A stretch of DNA of 35,277 bases from CAYNYM01 sp964644375. GTDB lineage: Bacteria; Desulfobacterota; DSM-4660; Desulfatiglandales; HGW-15. Shown here piece by piece: positions 15,716 through 23,552 of the stretch (its first letter is position 1; each line of letters starts with the position of its first letter). The stretch spans positions 1 to 35,277 of the forward strand of contig CAZXWJ010000014.1 of NCBI GenBank assembly GCA_964644375.1, written 5' to 3'. The position numbers and the translations under genes are program-made. Below the pieces are notes generated by a model. The model was not told where the DNA came from. It saw only the letters and a list, made by a program, of their open reading frames with translations, and did not search any database.

Positions 15716-15928
15716 CTATTCGCGGTGAGACTGCGAATGATTGTTTGATAAAATGCAATCATGTCTCCACAGGCAGGTCACTTCATTACAATCGTCCACC
15801 CTTTGTGTGCCAAAGCATTCAATATTGTTTTCCGCCTTCTGAATGGCGCGGATGATGTCCGGTTTTTTTAACCGATAGGTGTTTATATCCATCCCCTTGG
15901 CCATCTTCCTTATCGCGTTGAAATTCAA
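15716..15928 (-). CDS. Small SAP-like protein with a C-terminal Cys4 motif (copy A)
   Basis: This 70-residue protein starts at TTG 15928, supported by GAGGAGGG just upstream. Residues 5-35 (IRKMAKGMDINTYRLKKPD, then IIRAIQKAENN) have the helix-extension-helix pattern of SAP / Rho-N domains, which often bind nucleic acid. The end carries four cysteines at 38, 47, 52 and 58 in the order C-x8-C-x4-C-x5-C with a conserved CLWR, suggesting a zinc or iron-sulfur site. Short proteins of this style occur in Deltaproteobacteria, to my recollection annotated only as SAP-domain proteins. A paralogue is at 16351-16614. It lies between two receiver genes. Function unknown. Confidence 0.75.
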   Translation of the reverse strand: MNFNAIRKMAKGMDINTYRLKKPDIIRAIQKAENNIECFGTQRVDDCNEVTCLWRHDCILSNNHSQSHRE

Positions 15929-15990
15929 ACTGCCCTCCTCGATCTCCTCGTCCCTGTAAATCGTCTCCCGGTTTCATGCCTCTCTGACCT

Positions 15991-16288
15991 TCAGTTCAGG
16001 AGATCCTCCATCTTTTTTTTGATTCTTCCAATGGCATCAAAATCCTTAACAATGTATCCGTCCGCCTGCGATAGGCGGGGATCTTGTGCATAGTTATCAT
16101 AAGCAGTTACAATTAGAACAGGAAGATAAGGGTACTGGCGCTTGATCTCATGCAACACATCCCATCCCTCAAATCCATTGAGATACAAATCCAGAAGGAC
16201 CAGGTCCGGTTTTGAACGCATAAGATACCAATGGGCCGATTCGGCATCACTGATGTGGCTGATCATCCACAATCAATATGTTCGCCAT
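15991..16288 (-). pseudogene. Receiver-only regulator with internal deletion and frameshift
   Basis: A good ribosome binding site (GGAGGGAAG) and ATG at 16288 begin MANILIVDDQP, the first strand and acid pocket of a receiver. The frame then stops. The rest continues in another frame from DAESAHW through phosphoacceptor LVLLDLYLNG and Thr in IVTAYD to Lys in YIVKDF and the end at 15991. Measured from the acid pocket to the phosphoacceptor, about 17 residues (helix 1 and strand 2) are missing. This is a deletion that also changed the frame. It sits between two SAP-like Cys4 genes and is the counterpart of the intact receiver at 15192-15608. Confidence 0.8.
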
Positions 16289-16350
16289 CTTCCCTCCTGC
16301 GTGATTCGTTTTGACGGCCTTTCGGAACAGGGCTTGTAAATAAAGCTATT

Positions 16351-16614
16351 TCATGATTGTTCCTCGTCTCCATCGGAGAGTGCAGCACCTTCCAGACAGT
16401 ATCGCCGCCATTGACAGTCCAATCGGTCACAATACCCTTTGGGCCTGCGAAAACAGTCGGGTTCTCCCTCAGCCCTTTGAATGCTCCGTACAAGGGCGGG
16501 GATATCCAAGTAATCCTTTTTTCTGTTCCATTTCGGATTGTGCATTGAAGGACTGGTTGTTTTACTGCTTTCCCCCTGAATCCTAAACGGCCCTGATGGA
16601 TTTTCTCTAACCAT
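16351..16614 (-). CDS. Small SAP-like protein with a C-terminal Cys4 motif (copy B)
   Basis: The protein has 87 residues. TTAGGAG lies 7 bases before the ATG at 16614. It shares with copy A the segment L-V-R-S-I-Q-R-A-E-G followed by CF and four cysteines (54, 62, 67, 73; C-x7-C-x4-C-x5-C) with a QWR motif where copy A has LWR. The first SAP helix is poorly preserved and is replaced by a longer Ser/Pro-rich start. It is the first gene of the receiver/SAP cluster and is followed by the broken receiver, whose start lies 62 bases downstream. A metal site is inferred from the cysteines only. Confidence 0.7.
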   Translation of the reverse strand: MVRENPSGPFRIQGESSKTTSPSMHNPKWNRKKDYLDIPALVRSIQRAEGEPDCFRRPKGYCDRLDCQWRRYCLEGAALSDGDEEQS

Positions 16615-16747
16615 GGCTTTCTCCTAAGGCAATATGTGTCTCTGAATGATCATTGAATATTTTATCATCATCACGTTTTTTCTTTGTTCTGTCTATAGGC
16701 AGAGAGCTCATTCTTGAATGGTAACGGAATATCTTTATGAGGGAAAA

Positions 16748-16774
16748 TCCTATGGGGTGGGACTATGTCCTAGG
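16748..16774. promoter_or_regulatory. Dyad-rich candidate operator
   Basis: GGACTATGTCC at 16760-16770 is a perfect dyad, and further TCCTA-like repeats lie on either side (16748-16753 and 16768-16774). The site is between the NarL-type regulator stop and the start of the SAP/receiver cluster, about 135 bases upstream of copy B. NarL-type proteins bind short inverted heptamers, so binding by the adjacent regulator is a plausible guess. Confidence 0.25.
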
Positions 16775-16814
16775 TGGTCAGGAGAATAACCGGCGAGTAA
16801 GGTGGGCATGAAGT

Positions 16815-17483
16815 CTAGAGACCCAAATCAATCAATCCGATCCTTGCTGCGTACCGAACCAATTCAACGGGGCTTCGAATTCCAAGTTTTTTCATAATGC
16901 TGGTGCGATGGTTCTCAACCGTTTTGGGACTAATGAAAAGTCTTTCAGAGATTTCTTTGATGGAAAGGCCTTCTGACAAGACAAGCATGACCTCCTGTTC
17001 TCTCGCGGTCAGCGTCTCGTAGGCGGCATCCGCTATTTTTGACTCTTTTCCAGGGAATTCCATGAGCTTTTCGATGGTTTTATGGGAGACTGAACTGTCC
17101 ATGAAATATTCGCCTTTTGAGACGGACCTGAGTCCTCCGAGGAGTGTTCCGGAAGCGGATTCCTTGATGACATAGCCGGTGGCACCGGACTGAAAGGCCT
17201 TAACGATATAGTCGATTTTGGAATGCATGCTGACAATCATCACACGGGTCTCAGGCAAGAGATTCCTTATTTCACTCGTCAATCGAATGCCGCTGCAGTC
17301 AGGCAGAGATATATCCACCAAAACCAGATCAGGCTTTGATTTTCTGGCGATCCGGAGTGCTTCACGACCACTCCCAGCCTCTCCGATCACTTCAAATCCG
17401 GGATCTGTTTCTATGATAGCCCTCAAGCCCTCTCTGAAAAGGGTGTGGTCATCGATGATCAGTATTCGTTTTTTTTGATTCAT
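16815..17483 (-). CDS. NarL/FixJ-family response regulator
   Basis: The protein has 222 residues: a receiver (Asp11/Asp12, phosphoacceptor Asp57 in LVDISLPDCSG, Ser in MIVSMHS, Lys in VIKESASG) and a C-terminal LuxR-type helix-turn-helix (LTAREQEVMLVLSEGLSIKE then ISERLFISPKTVENHRTSIM). It should bind DNA when phosphorylated by the kinase encoded just upstream, whose reading frame overlaps this gene by 35 bases. ACGAGG precedes the ATG. Candidate target is the SAP/receiver cluster immediately downstream. Confidence 0.95.
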   Translation of the reverse strand: MNQKKRILIIDDHTLFREGLRAIIETDPGFEVIGEAGSGREALRIARKSKPDLVLVDISLPDCSGIRLTSEIRNLLPETRVMIVSMHSKIDYIVKAFQSGATGYVIKESASGTLLGGLRSVSKGEYFMDSSVSHKTIEKLMEFPGKESKIADAAYETLTAREQEVMLVLSEGLSIKEISERLFISPKTVENHRTSIMKKLGIRSPVELVRYAARIGLIDLGL

Positions 17484-19428
17484 TCACTTTTGCCTCGTAA
17501 GGGACTTTTATAATGATTTTTGTTCCCTTCATCGGACTGGATTGAATGGCCATTGTGCCCCCAAGTAAACTCGCCCTCTCTTCCATGGTTCGGAGTCCCA
17601 TTCGTTTTTCTTTTTGGGTCTCAATCAAGCGGCTCTTTATATCAAAACCCGTCCCATTATCTTGAATTCGAAGGATGATGCTGGGGAAGGATGAGATCAA
17701 TCTGACGATCACATTGTCCGCATCCGCGTGACGCTTGACGTTGTTCAGTGCCTCTTGAAGCAGACGGTAAAGGTTAATCTCTATGTCCGGAGCAAGTCTC
17801 AGTTCTTTCATGCCGGCAGAATAAAAATCAATATCAATGCCGTTTTTTTTCGAAAACTCTTCACAGTACTTTTGGATTACCTGGAGAAGTCCCATCTCGT
17901 CCAGAATGGCGGGGCGTAAATCATAGGCCATATCCCGGACAACCGTAATGGCGTTTTGAAGCATTTCTGAAAATTCGGAAACCTTCGACATAATGTCAAG
18001 AGGAACCTTTGAGTGATTTTCAAAAAAAGAATCACAGGCCACTTTGACGGTGGAAAGGTCCTGGCCTATGCGGTCGTGTAAATACCGGGAAATTCGGTGA
18101 CGTTCATTTTCCTGCGCCTTCATAAGCTCTTGACTGAGCGCATGAATGTGTCCTTCGGCGCGCTTGCGGTCCGTGATGTCCATGGCCGTCACGATGATAC
18201 CTTTTGAAGGATCAGACGGATCGAGCGAACTCTCCTGAAGATAAACGTGAATGACCCGGCCAACCCCGGTAACCCACCGGGCCTCTATGCTTGCGCCTCC
18301 TGCCTCCTTGATTCCGCTGTACAAGGCCTTACCGGCGCGGTCGTATTCCTCGTCATCCGGATAGAGCACTCGGGCATTCTTCCCCAAAAGGGAGTTCTCT
18401 TCATGACATACCATTTTGTACATGGCCTTGTTGGCCCAACCCAGGGTACGCCCTTGCACCAGTCCAATCCCTACCGGAGAGGCGGCGAGGGTGGCCCTCA
18501 GGGTCTCCTCACTTTCCCGCAGGGTAGCCAGGGCCAGTCTTGTCTCAGTGATATCCCTGCCGATCTGGATAAAGCCTTCAACATCACCTTGGTCATTTTT
18601 GAGAGGAGCGGAGTAGGTATCCCAGTGGCTCTCCTTTTCAAACCGGTTAATTTTTGGGTATTGCATCACCGTCCTTTCAAGTCGGCCCGTTTCCCTGGCC
18701 TTTACGCAAGGGCACCCGACACAGGGACTGTCTCTTTCTATCAAAAGTTCATAACAGAAGTGGCCTACTAAATCTTCGGGGGACATATCAAGGGCTGCGG
18801 CCATTGTTTTATTGCCCCAGATGATTTTCAGGTCCTTGTCGACATAACGAATCCTGTCAATGGAGGCATCGAGTATGGCACGCATCTGGGTTTCCTTCTC
18901 GCGAAGCGCCAGTTCGATCCTTTTTCGATCGGAGATATCCCGCAATGAACCCACAATAGTTGGGGGAACCCCTGGCGCATTTTCTTCCCATTTTGCCGAT
19001 ATAGAGCCCCATCTTTGCGTACCGTCTTTATCCTCCAAAAGAATTTCATGGTCGGTAACTTTCCCCTCCCTTTGAAGCTTTTCCAATAAATCCCGTCTCG
19101 TTATCGGGTCGGCATAGATCCCATAGAGCGATTTCCCGATGAGTTCTTCTCTCCTGAAGCCTGAAATTTCCTTTATGGAGGGGCTGATCTCCAGAATAAT
19201 ACCGTCTAGAGTCACTTCATAGTAGACATCCTGGATATTCTCAAAGATCTTGAAGTATTTTTGTTCGTTCCTCTTTATCTTTTTTTCTTCCATCAGGTAT
19301 GGGTCCCCGGTCCTTATTAGACAAATCACGCGTTCTAAGACGGCCTGGAGCCTGCGCCACTCAAGGCCCCTTTGACAGCATGCGATCTCGGCGTACGAAG
19401 GGGCGATGCTCCTCTGAAACGATCCCAT
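17449..19428 (-). CDS. PAS-rich sensor histidine kinase, DesK/NarX type
   Basis: This soluble kinase of about 659 residues has three PAS domains, then a HisKA_3 dimerisation domain (ENERHRISRYLHDRIGQDL, phosphorylated His451) and HATPase_c (NNVKRHADADNV, IQDNGTGFD, MGLRTMEERA). The second PAS has the cysteine pattern C-x10-C-x2-C within GHFCYELLIERDSPCVGC, shared with two other kinases in this window. The start is uncertain: ATG 19428 has GAAGGA close upstream, TTG 19440 is possible, and ATG 19293 would begin right before the first PAS domain with only a distant GGGGA. It ends inside the NarL-type regulator gene, so the two are a translationally coupled pair. Confidence 0.9.
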   Translation of the reverse strand: MGSFQRSIAPSYAEIACCQRGLEWRRLQAVLERVICLIRTGDPYLMEEKKIKRNEQKYFKIFENIQDVYYEVTLDGIILEISPSIKEISGFRREELIGKSLYGIYADPITRRDLLEKLQREGKVTDHEILLEDKDGTQRWGSISAKWEENAPGVPPTIVGSLRDISDRKRIELALREKETQMRAILDASIDRIRYVDKDLKIIWGNKTMAAALDMSPEDLVGHFCYELLIERDSPCVGCPCVKARETGRLERTVMQYPKINRFEKESHWDTYSAPLKNDQGDVEGFIQIGRDITETRLALATLRESEETLRATLAASPVGIGLVQGRTLGWANKAMYKMVCHEENSLLGKNARVLYPDDEEYDRAGKALYSGIKEAGGASIEARWVTGVGRVIHVYLQESSLDPSDPSKGIIVTAMDITDRKRAEGHIHALSQELMKAQENERHRISRYLHDRIGQDLSTVKVACDSFFENHSKVPLDIMSKVSEFSEMLQNAITVVRDMAYDLRPAILDEMGLLQVIQKYCEEFSKKNGIDIDFYSAGMKELRLAPDIEINLYRLLQEALNNVKRHADADNVIVRLISSFPSIILRIQDNGTGFDIKSRLIETQKEKRMGLRTMEERASLLGGTMAIQSSPMKGTKIIIKVPYEAKVNESKKTNTDHR

Positions 19429-19697
19429 CCATTCCTTCAATGAATGATTTTAATTATTTTAGCATATTATTGTCCTACTGTTAAGTATTGCAAAGTATAT
19501 ACTTAAAATTAAAACGCTAAGGCCTCCCAAAAGATCGACAATCCAGGCCAAGCATTTTAAACAAAAAGAGGGGCGATATTTCCATGCCCCCCGAAAAAAA
19601 GGACCATGGCCTGGTTGGAGCCGAAGTCCTTTAAATCTGTCAAAGTGGACAACCCGACCATAACCTGCAGGGCTGTTCAACGTCTATCGAGAATCTC

Positions 19698-19832
19698 TTA
19701 GCTTTTCCGAGAGAGAACCGTTATCCGGAACGGTTTTTGAGGAAAACCCAAACAGTCTCGCTTTAGTATATTCGTAGCCTCACCATTAATGCTGTAACCA
19801 CTGGAAAGGAGGACCCTTACGTCAGCATTGAT
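19698..19832 (-). pseudogene. Out-of-frame remnant of a C-terminal receiver domain
   Basis: Directly after the stop of the kinase at 19822, a different frame reads NADVRVLLSSGYSINGEATN, then ILKRDCLGFPQKPFRITVLS. This is the beta4-alpha4-beta5 end of a receiver, with the conserved Ser (LSSG) and Lys (QKPF). The acid pocket and phosphoacceptor Asp are absent. Kinases of this type often carry a C-terminal receiver ending with just this sequence, so the kinase has probably lost about 90 residues by a deletion with frameshift. Confidence 0.75.
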
Positions 19833-21438
19833 TCGTTTTGACTGTAATTTCTTGATTGCAGGCCGGCAGGTAGGTATCAAAAGTGCTTCCGTGACCTCGT
19901 TCGCTTTGAACTTCAATGAAGCCCTCATGGTTCTGGATAATCCCATAGGCTGATGCCAGACCAAGACCGGTGCCCCTTCCCATGCCTTTGGTGGTAAAGA
20001 AAGGTTCAAAAATTCGTTGCTTTGTTTCCTCATCCATTCCCATGCCGGTATCAGTCACCGAAATTTTTGCAAATCTGCCCGCCTTAACACCAAACGCTCC
20101 GGCAATACCCTCTTCAACCGTCACATTTTCTGTTCGGACATATATCTTGCCTCCTCCCGGTATGGATTGCCAGGCATTGACGAACAAGTTTAGAATGACC
20201 TGTTCAATCTGGCTCCGGTCTACTTCACAAAACCATATATCGGCTTGAAATTCTTTGAAAACATCGATTTCCTTTTTTGAACGGTAAAACATGACGAGGA
20301 CTCTTTCAATCAAAATATTTAAATCGGTAGGTTCAACAACATATCGCCCTTTCCTTGCAAAACCTAAGATTTGTTTCGTGAGTTCAGCGCCACTTTTAAC
20401 CTGTTCCTCTATATTTTTTATACATTCATAGTGCGGGTCTCCCGGATTGATATCAAACAGCGCAAGCGAAGCATTTCCCTGGATTCCCATTAAAATATTA
20501 TTGAAATCATGAGCAATACCTCCAGCCAAAGTCCCGATAGCTTGCATCTTCTGAGACCGAAAAAGGAGCTGGTCCAATCTCTTCTTCTCATTTTCCGCTT
20601 TCATCTGTTTCGTTATGTCCCTCGCCGAAATAAATATATGATCCAGTTGCCCGGAACGGTCTTTCATCGGAACGGCATAAATTTCCCGGAAGAGCGCTTC
20701 ATTCGTTTCCCCGGGAAAAGGTAAACGTTGGATGGCATGTTCAATCTCCCCCGAATCAAATGACCGCCTTGCCACACAATTCGGGCAGGGGTTATTTTGA
20801 TGAAGGAGTCCTCTGTAACAGGGCGTGCCGATCAGGGCATCACGGTTCATATGTGAGTCTTCAGCCATTTTCTTGTTTGCCCAGAGGATAATCATATTTC
20901 TGTCAACAAGCCAGATCCTGTCGATGGACGCGTCGAGAATTTCCCGATTTTGGTCTTTTTTGGCCCTCAAAGCTTTTTCAATGCCTTTGCGCTCTTCGAT
21001 TTCAGCCCCTAAGATAATATTCGTTCTTTCGAGTTCATCGGTTTTCCTTTTAATCTCAAGCTGCAATCTGCGTTTTTCTATGGCTTCATCGACCGCAAGA
21101 GTAAGTTCCTCGATATCATCCAGAGGTTTTCTGAGATAATGAGAGGCCCCATTTTTCCCCAATGCCTGAATAGCATTATCAAGGGTTCCGAACCCGGTCA
21201 GAACAATCGCCTGAAGGTCTTTATCAATCTTTTTTGCTTCCTTAATGACTTCCAGGCCGCTCATTCCGGGCATCTTCATATCTGTAATCAGCAGATCGGG
21301 CCTGAATGAGGTCAGGCGTTCCACGGCTTCTTCTCCGTCCAAGGAACTCGCCACCTGAAAACCTTCCGCCGTCAGAATGGTATCCAGGGTCTGCAAAATG
21401 TCCGGCTCATCATCAACAACTAAAATCCTTTTTCCCAT
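19822..21438 (-). CDS. Receiver-PAS-histidine kinase, C-terminally truncated
   Basis: The product has 538 residues from ATG 21438 (GAGAGGG upstream; the frame is open to 21483). Order: receiver (Asp53 in LLITDMKMPGMSG, Lys in YLRKPL), coiled coil, PAS with C-x10-C-x2-C (IGTPCYRGLLHQNNPCPNC), HisKA with His310 in GGIAHDFNNIL, and HATPase_c (NLFVNAWQSIP, TDTGMGMDEE, GRGTGLGLAS). No membrane segment. The core is complete and should autophosphorylate. The end departs from family habit: a receiver stub follows out of frame at 19698-19832. It lies 74 bases after the split sensor kinase in the same operon. The receiver resembles that of the kinase at 29029-31956. Confidence 0.9.
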   Translation of the reverse strand: MGKRILVVDDEPDILQTLDTILTAEGFQVASSLDGEEAVERLTSFRPDLLITDMKMPGMSGLEVIKEAKKIDKDLQAIVLTGFGTLDNAIQALGKNGASHYLRKPLDDIEELTLAVDEAIEKRRLQLEIKRKTDELERTNIILGAEIEERKGIEKALRAKKDQNREILDASIDRIWLVDRNMIILWANKKMAEDSHMNRDALIGTPCYRGLLHQNNPCPNCVARRSFDSGEIEHAIQRLPFPGETNEALFREIYAVPMKDRSGQLDHIFISARDITKQMKAENEKKRLDQLLFRSQKMQAIGTLAGGIAHDFNNILMGIQGNASLALFDINPGDPHYECIKNIEEQVKSGAELTKQILGFARKGRYVVEPTDLNILIERVLVMFYRSKKEIDVFKEFQADIWFCEVDRSQIEQVILNLFVNAWQSIPGGGKIYVRTENVTVEEGIAGAFGVKAGRFAKISVTDTGMGMDEETKQRIFEPFFTTKGMGRGTGLGLASAYGIIQNHEGFIEVQSERGHGSTFDTYLPACNQEITVKTNQC

Positions 21439-21512
21439 GGCACCCTCTCTTCTCAACCTGTAAACATTGGTTCTCCGGGGCATACTTTACTCAATCAAGT
21501 TTTTTGAAATCT

Positions 21513-22763
21513 TCATCCATTCGTTCGATCCATTTCACAGTTTGCATTCCATCCCTGGCGTTCTTGTACTGCAGGCGCTCCTTCGTTATTGGTGTTTTGC
21601 GGCACCTCTTGAATGCAGGGCAATCTCACGATGAAGGTTGACCCGCCGGGTCCGTTTTCGGCTACCTTGATTTCGCCGTTGTGCATTTCCATGATTCCGA
21701 AACTGATAGACAGACCCAACCCTGTCCCTTTCCCCACCTCCTTAGTGGTGAAAAAAGGGTCGAAAATCCTGCCCAAATTTTCAGAAGGGATACCGCTGCC
21801 GGTATCTATCACCAGGATTTCAACAAATCTCTCGCTCCTTACGGCCTTAAGGTTTTCATCATCGTTTTTTTCTGGACCCGATCCATGAGATTCCTTATGG
21901 GCGACTCTGGTGACTATCTCAATCCTCCCCGGATAGTTCGAATGCTCCTCTCTCTTTTCCGCTGCAGGAGAAGCGTTTTTTACCGGCCTGCCGTTTCCAT
22001 CTGAAATAATGACATCCCGAGCGTTGGCAATCAGGTTTAACAGCACCTGTTCCAATTGATTGGCGTCTCCTAATACTTTCGGAAGATTTTGTTTTAGCGT
22101 TTTTATGATCTCGATCCTTCGAAGACGTAACTGCTCTCCCATCATGAAAAAACAATTTTCGATGATCCTGTTGACATCCAAGGGAACGAATTCGGCTTGA
22201 GATTGACGTGAGAAGGTCCTCAAGTGGTCGATGATTTTTTTCATTTTCCCGGTGCCTCTGTTTATTCGTTCAAGCAAAGGCACAGCCTTTTCGGGCTTCC
22301 GGACTGTTGACTCCATTTTTCGCAGAAGATACTGCCCGGTGGAACGTATCACCATCAAGGGCTGGTTCAACTCGTGAGCGACGCCCGCCGCCATCTCACC
22401 GATAGATGCCAGTTTTCCTGACTGGATCAATTGCGCCTGGGTGGCCCTGAGCTCCTTGTACGATTGTCTCAGGGCCTTTTCGGCCTTTTGACGCTGATAG
22501 ATCTCCTCCTTGAGTCTCCGGTTCTTTTTTTCCACCTCTTGCTTTCCCTTCGACGCCTCATCGAAGCGGGCCTTTAGAACCATTGTGCGCAAATGGGTCC
22601 GCAAGAACATGATGCTGATGAACAGCACCGCCAAGGTGAATGCCCCGAATACGGTGGGCAGATGCCACGGAGCAGCGCCGCCCAAGACGGTCTCAGTACG
22701 CACCGCATTTACAACAGACAATGGGGTCCCCTCAACCGGCACCCGGCTGGCGACTATGTCCAC
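21513..22763 (-). CDS. Sensor histidine kinase, C-terminal part of a split gene
   Basis: This frame carries the membrane-proximal end of the sensor, one membrane helix (VFGAFTLAVLFISIMFL), a coiled coil, HisKA (GVAHELNQPLMVIRSTG, phosphorylated His) and HATPase_c (NLIANARDVI, DTGSGIPSE, GKGTGLGLSISFG). The first residues, VDIVASRVPVEG, continue the periplasmic domain encoded in the upstream frame at 22754-23542, so both were one protein of about 675 residues. A single-base frame change near 22754-22770, next to GGGG and AAAA runs, separates them. A GTG at 22763 with GGGGAAAAG in front overlaps the upstream stop, so re-initiation giving a separate kinase part is conceivable. Sequencing error is the main alternative. 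Confidence 0.8.
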   Translation of the reverse strand: MDIVASRVPVEGTPLSVVNAVRTETVLGGAAPWHLPTVFGAFTLAVLFISIMFLRTHLRTMVLKARFDEASKGKQEVEKKNRRLKEEIYQRQKAEKALRQSYKELRATQAQLIQSGKLASIGEMAAGVAHELNQPLMVIRSTGQYLLRKMESTVRKPEKAVPLLERINRGTGKMKKIIDHLRTFSRQSQAEFVPLDVNRIIENCFFMMGEQLRLRRIEIIKTLKQNLPKVLGDANQLEQVLLNLIANARDVIISDGNGRPVKNASPAAEKREEHSNYPGRIEIVTRVAHKESHGSGPEKNDDENLKAVRSERFVEILVIDTGSGIPSENLGRIFDPFFTTKEVGKGTGLGLSISFGIMEMHNGEIKVAENGPGGSTFIVRLPCIQEVPQNTNNEGAPAVQERQGWNANCEMDRTNG

Positions 22764-23542
22764 CTTTTCCCCACTGTGTGCCTAAGAAGGAACCTTGTTG
22801 GTGCGTCGCTTTGCATTTTTCGAAGTTCTTTGAGGGCCGGAGATCGAAACCTTGCATCCATCTCAACAGGACACCAAAGGAGACGGTCACCGGAAAAAAT
22901 ACAAAGAAATCGGTTTTTAGCCGGGTCTATCTCGATGAGTTGATTGTAGGCGCTTTCCGGGATGACCCAACCCATGATGTATCCCGCATATTTCCCTTTG
23001 AAGAAATATGCGGTCAATATGATAATGGCGCCGTCCTCCATTAGGAGGAGGGGTACCCCTTTTTCTGGAGAGGACAACCGTTCCGGATTCTCTTTTCTGG
23101 AGGGAACCACGTCTGCCTCAGCCGTATCAACAAGCACTTCACCGGAGCTGTTCACAAAGGCCATCCGCGAATAGATCCGTTTGTCCCCGATCTCCCTCTC
23201 CCTAATGAGTTTATGAAATTGGTCAGCCATGGCGATCAGACTGGCCCGTAGCCCATATTTCATGGTCATTTCGAGGGCCTTGTTTTCAAAGTAGGTGGAT
23301 ATCACTTTGGATCGAGCCAGATTCCTGAGATCATTTTTTCGTTCGCTGTAGAAGTAACTGAACGCTTTGGAACGTTTTTCCGTGTCTTGCATTAATTGTT
23401 CAAGGGCATTTTTTTGAAGGCTTATCTGAGATTTGTAATTGACGATTAGCAGAAATGCTATAACTGAGGCTAGAATGGCGCCTACTGCAATGGCGCTGAT
23501 ATTCCATGCTTTTCCGAGGGGCTGAATAGAAAAAAACTTCAT
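22754..23542 (-). CDS. Sensor histidine kinase, N-terminal sensor part of a split gene
   Basis: The frame begins MKFFSIQPLGKAWN, followed by a membrane helix (ISAIAVGAILASVIAFLLIV) and a periplasmic Cache-like domain of about 220 residues. A long helix (residues 35-110) precedes the sheet segments IYSRMAFVNSSGEVLVDT and GKYAGYIMGWVIP. It then stops at TAG 22754 after HTVGKRWT. The second membrane helix and kinase core follow in the next frame. Start at 23542 is chosen because it lies 10 bases after the stop of the solute-binding gene; a TTG at 23581 would overlap it. Alone this part would be an anchored sensor without output. Confidence 0.75.
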   Translation of the reverse strand: MKFFSIQPLGKAWNISAIAVGAILASVIAFLLIVNYKSQISLQKNALEQLMQDTEKRSKAFSYFYSERKNDLRNLARSKVISTYFENKALEMTMKYGLRASLIAMADQFHKLIREREIGDKRIYSRMAFVNSSGEVLVDTAEADVVPSRKENPERLSSPEKGVPLLLMEDGAIIILTAYFFKGKYAGYIMGWVIPESAYNQLIEIDPAKNRFLCIFSGDRLLWCPVEMDARFRSPALKELRKMQSDAPTRFLLRHTVGKRWT

Positions 23543-23552
23543 TTTTATGTCT

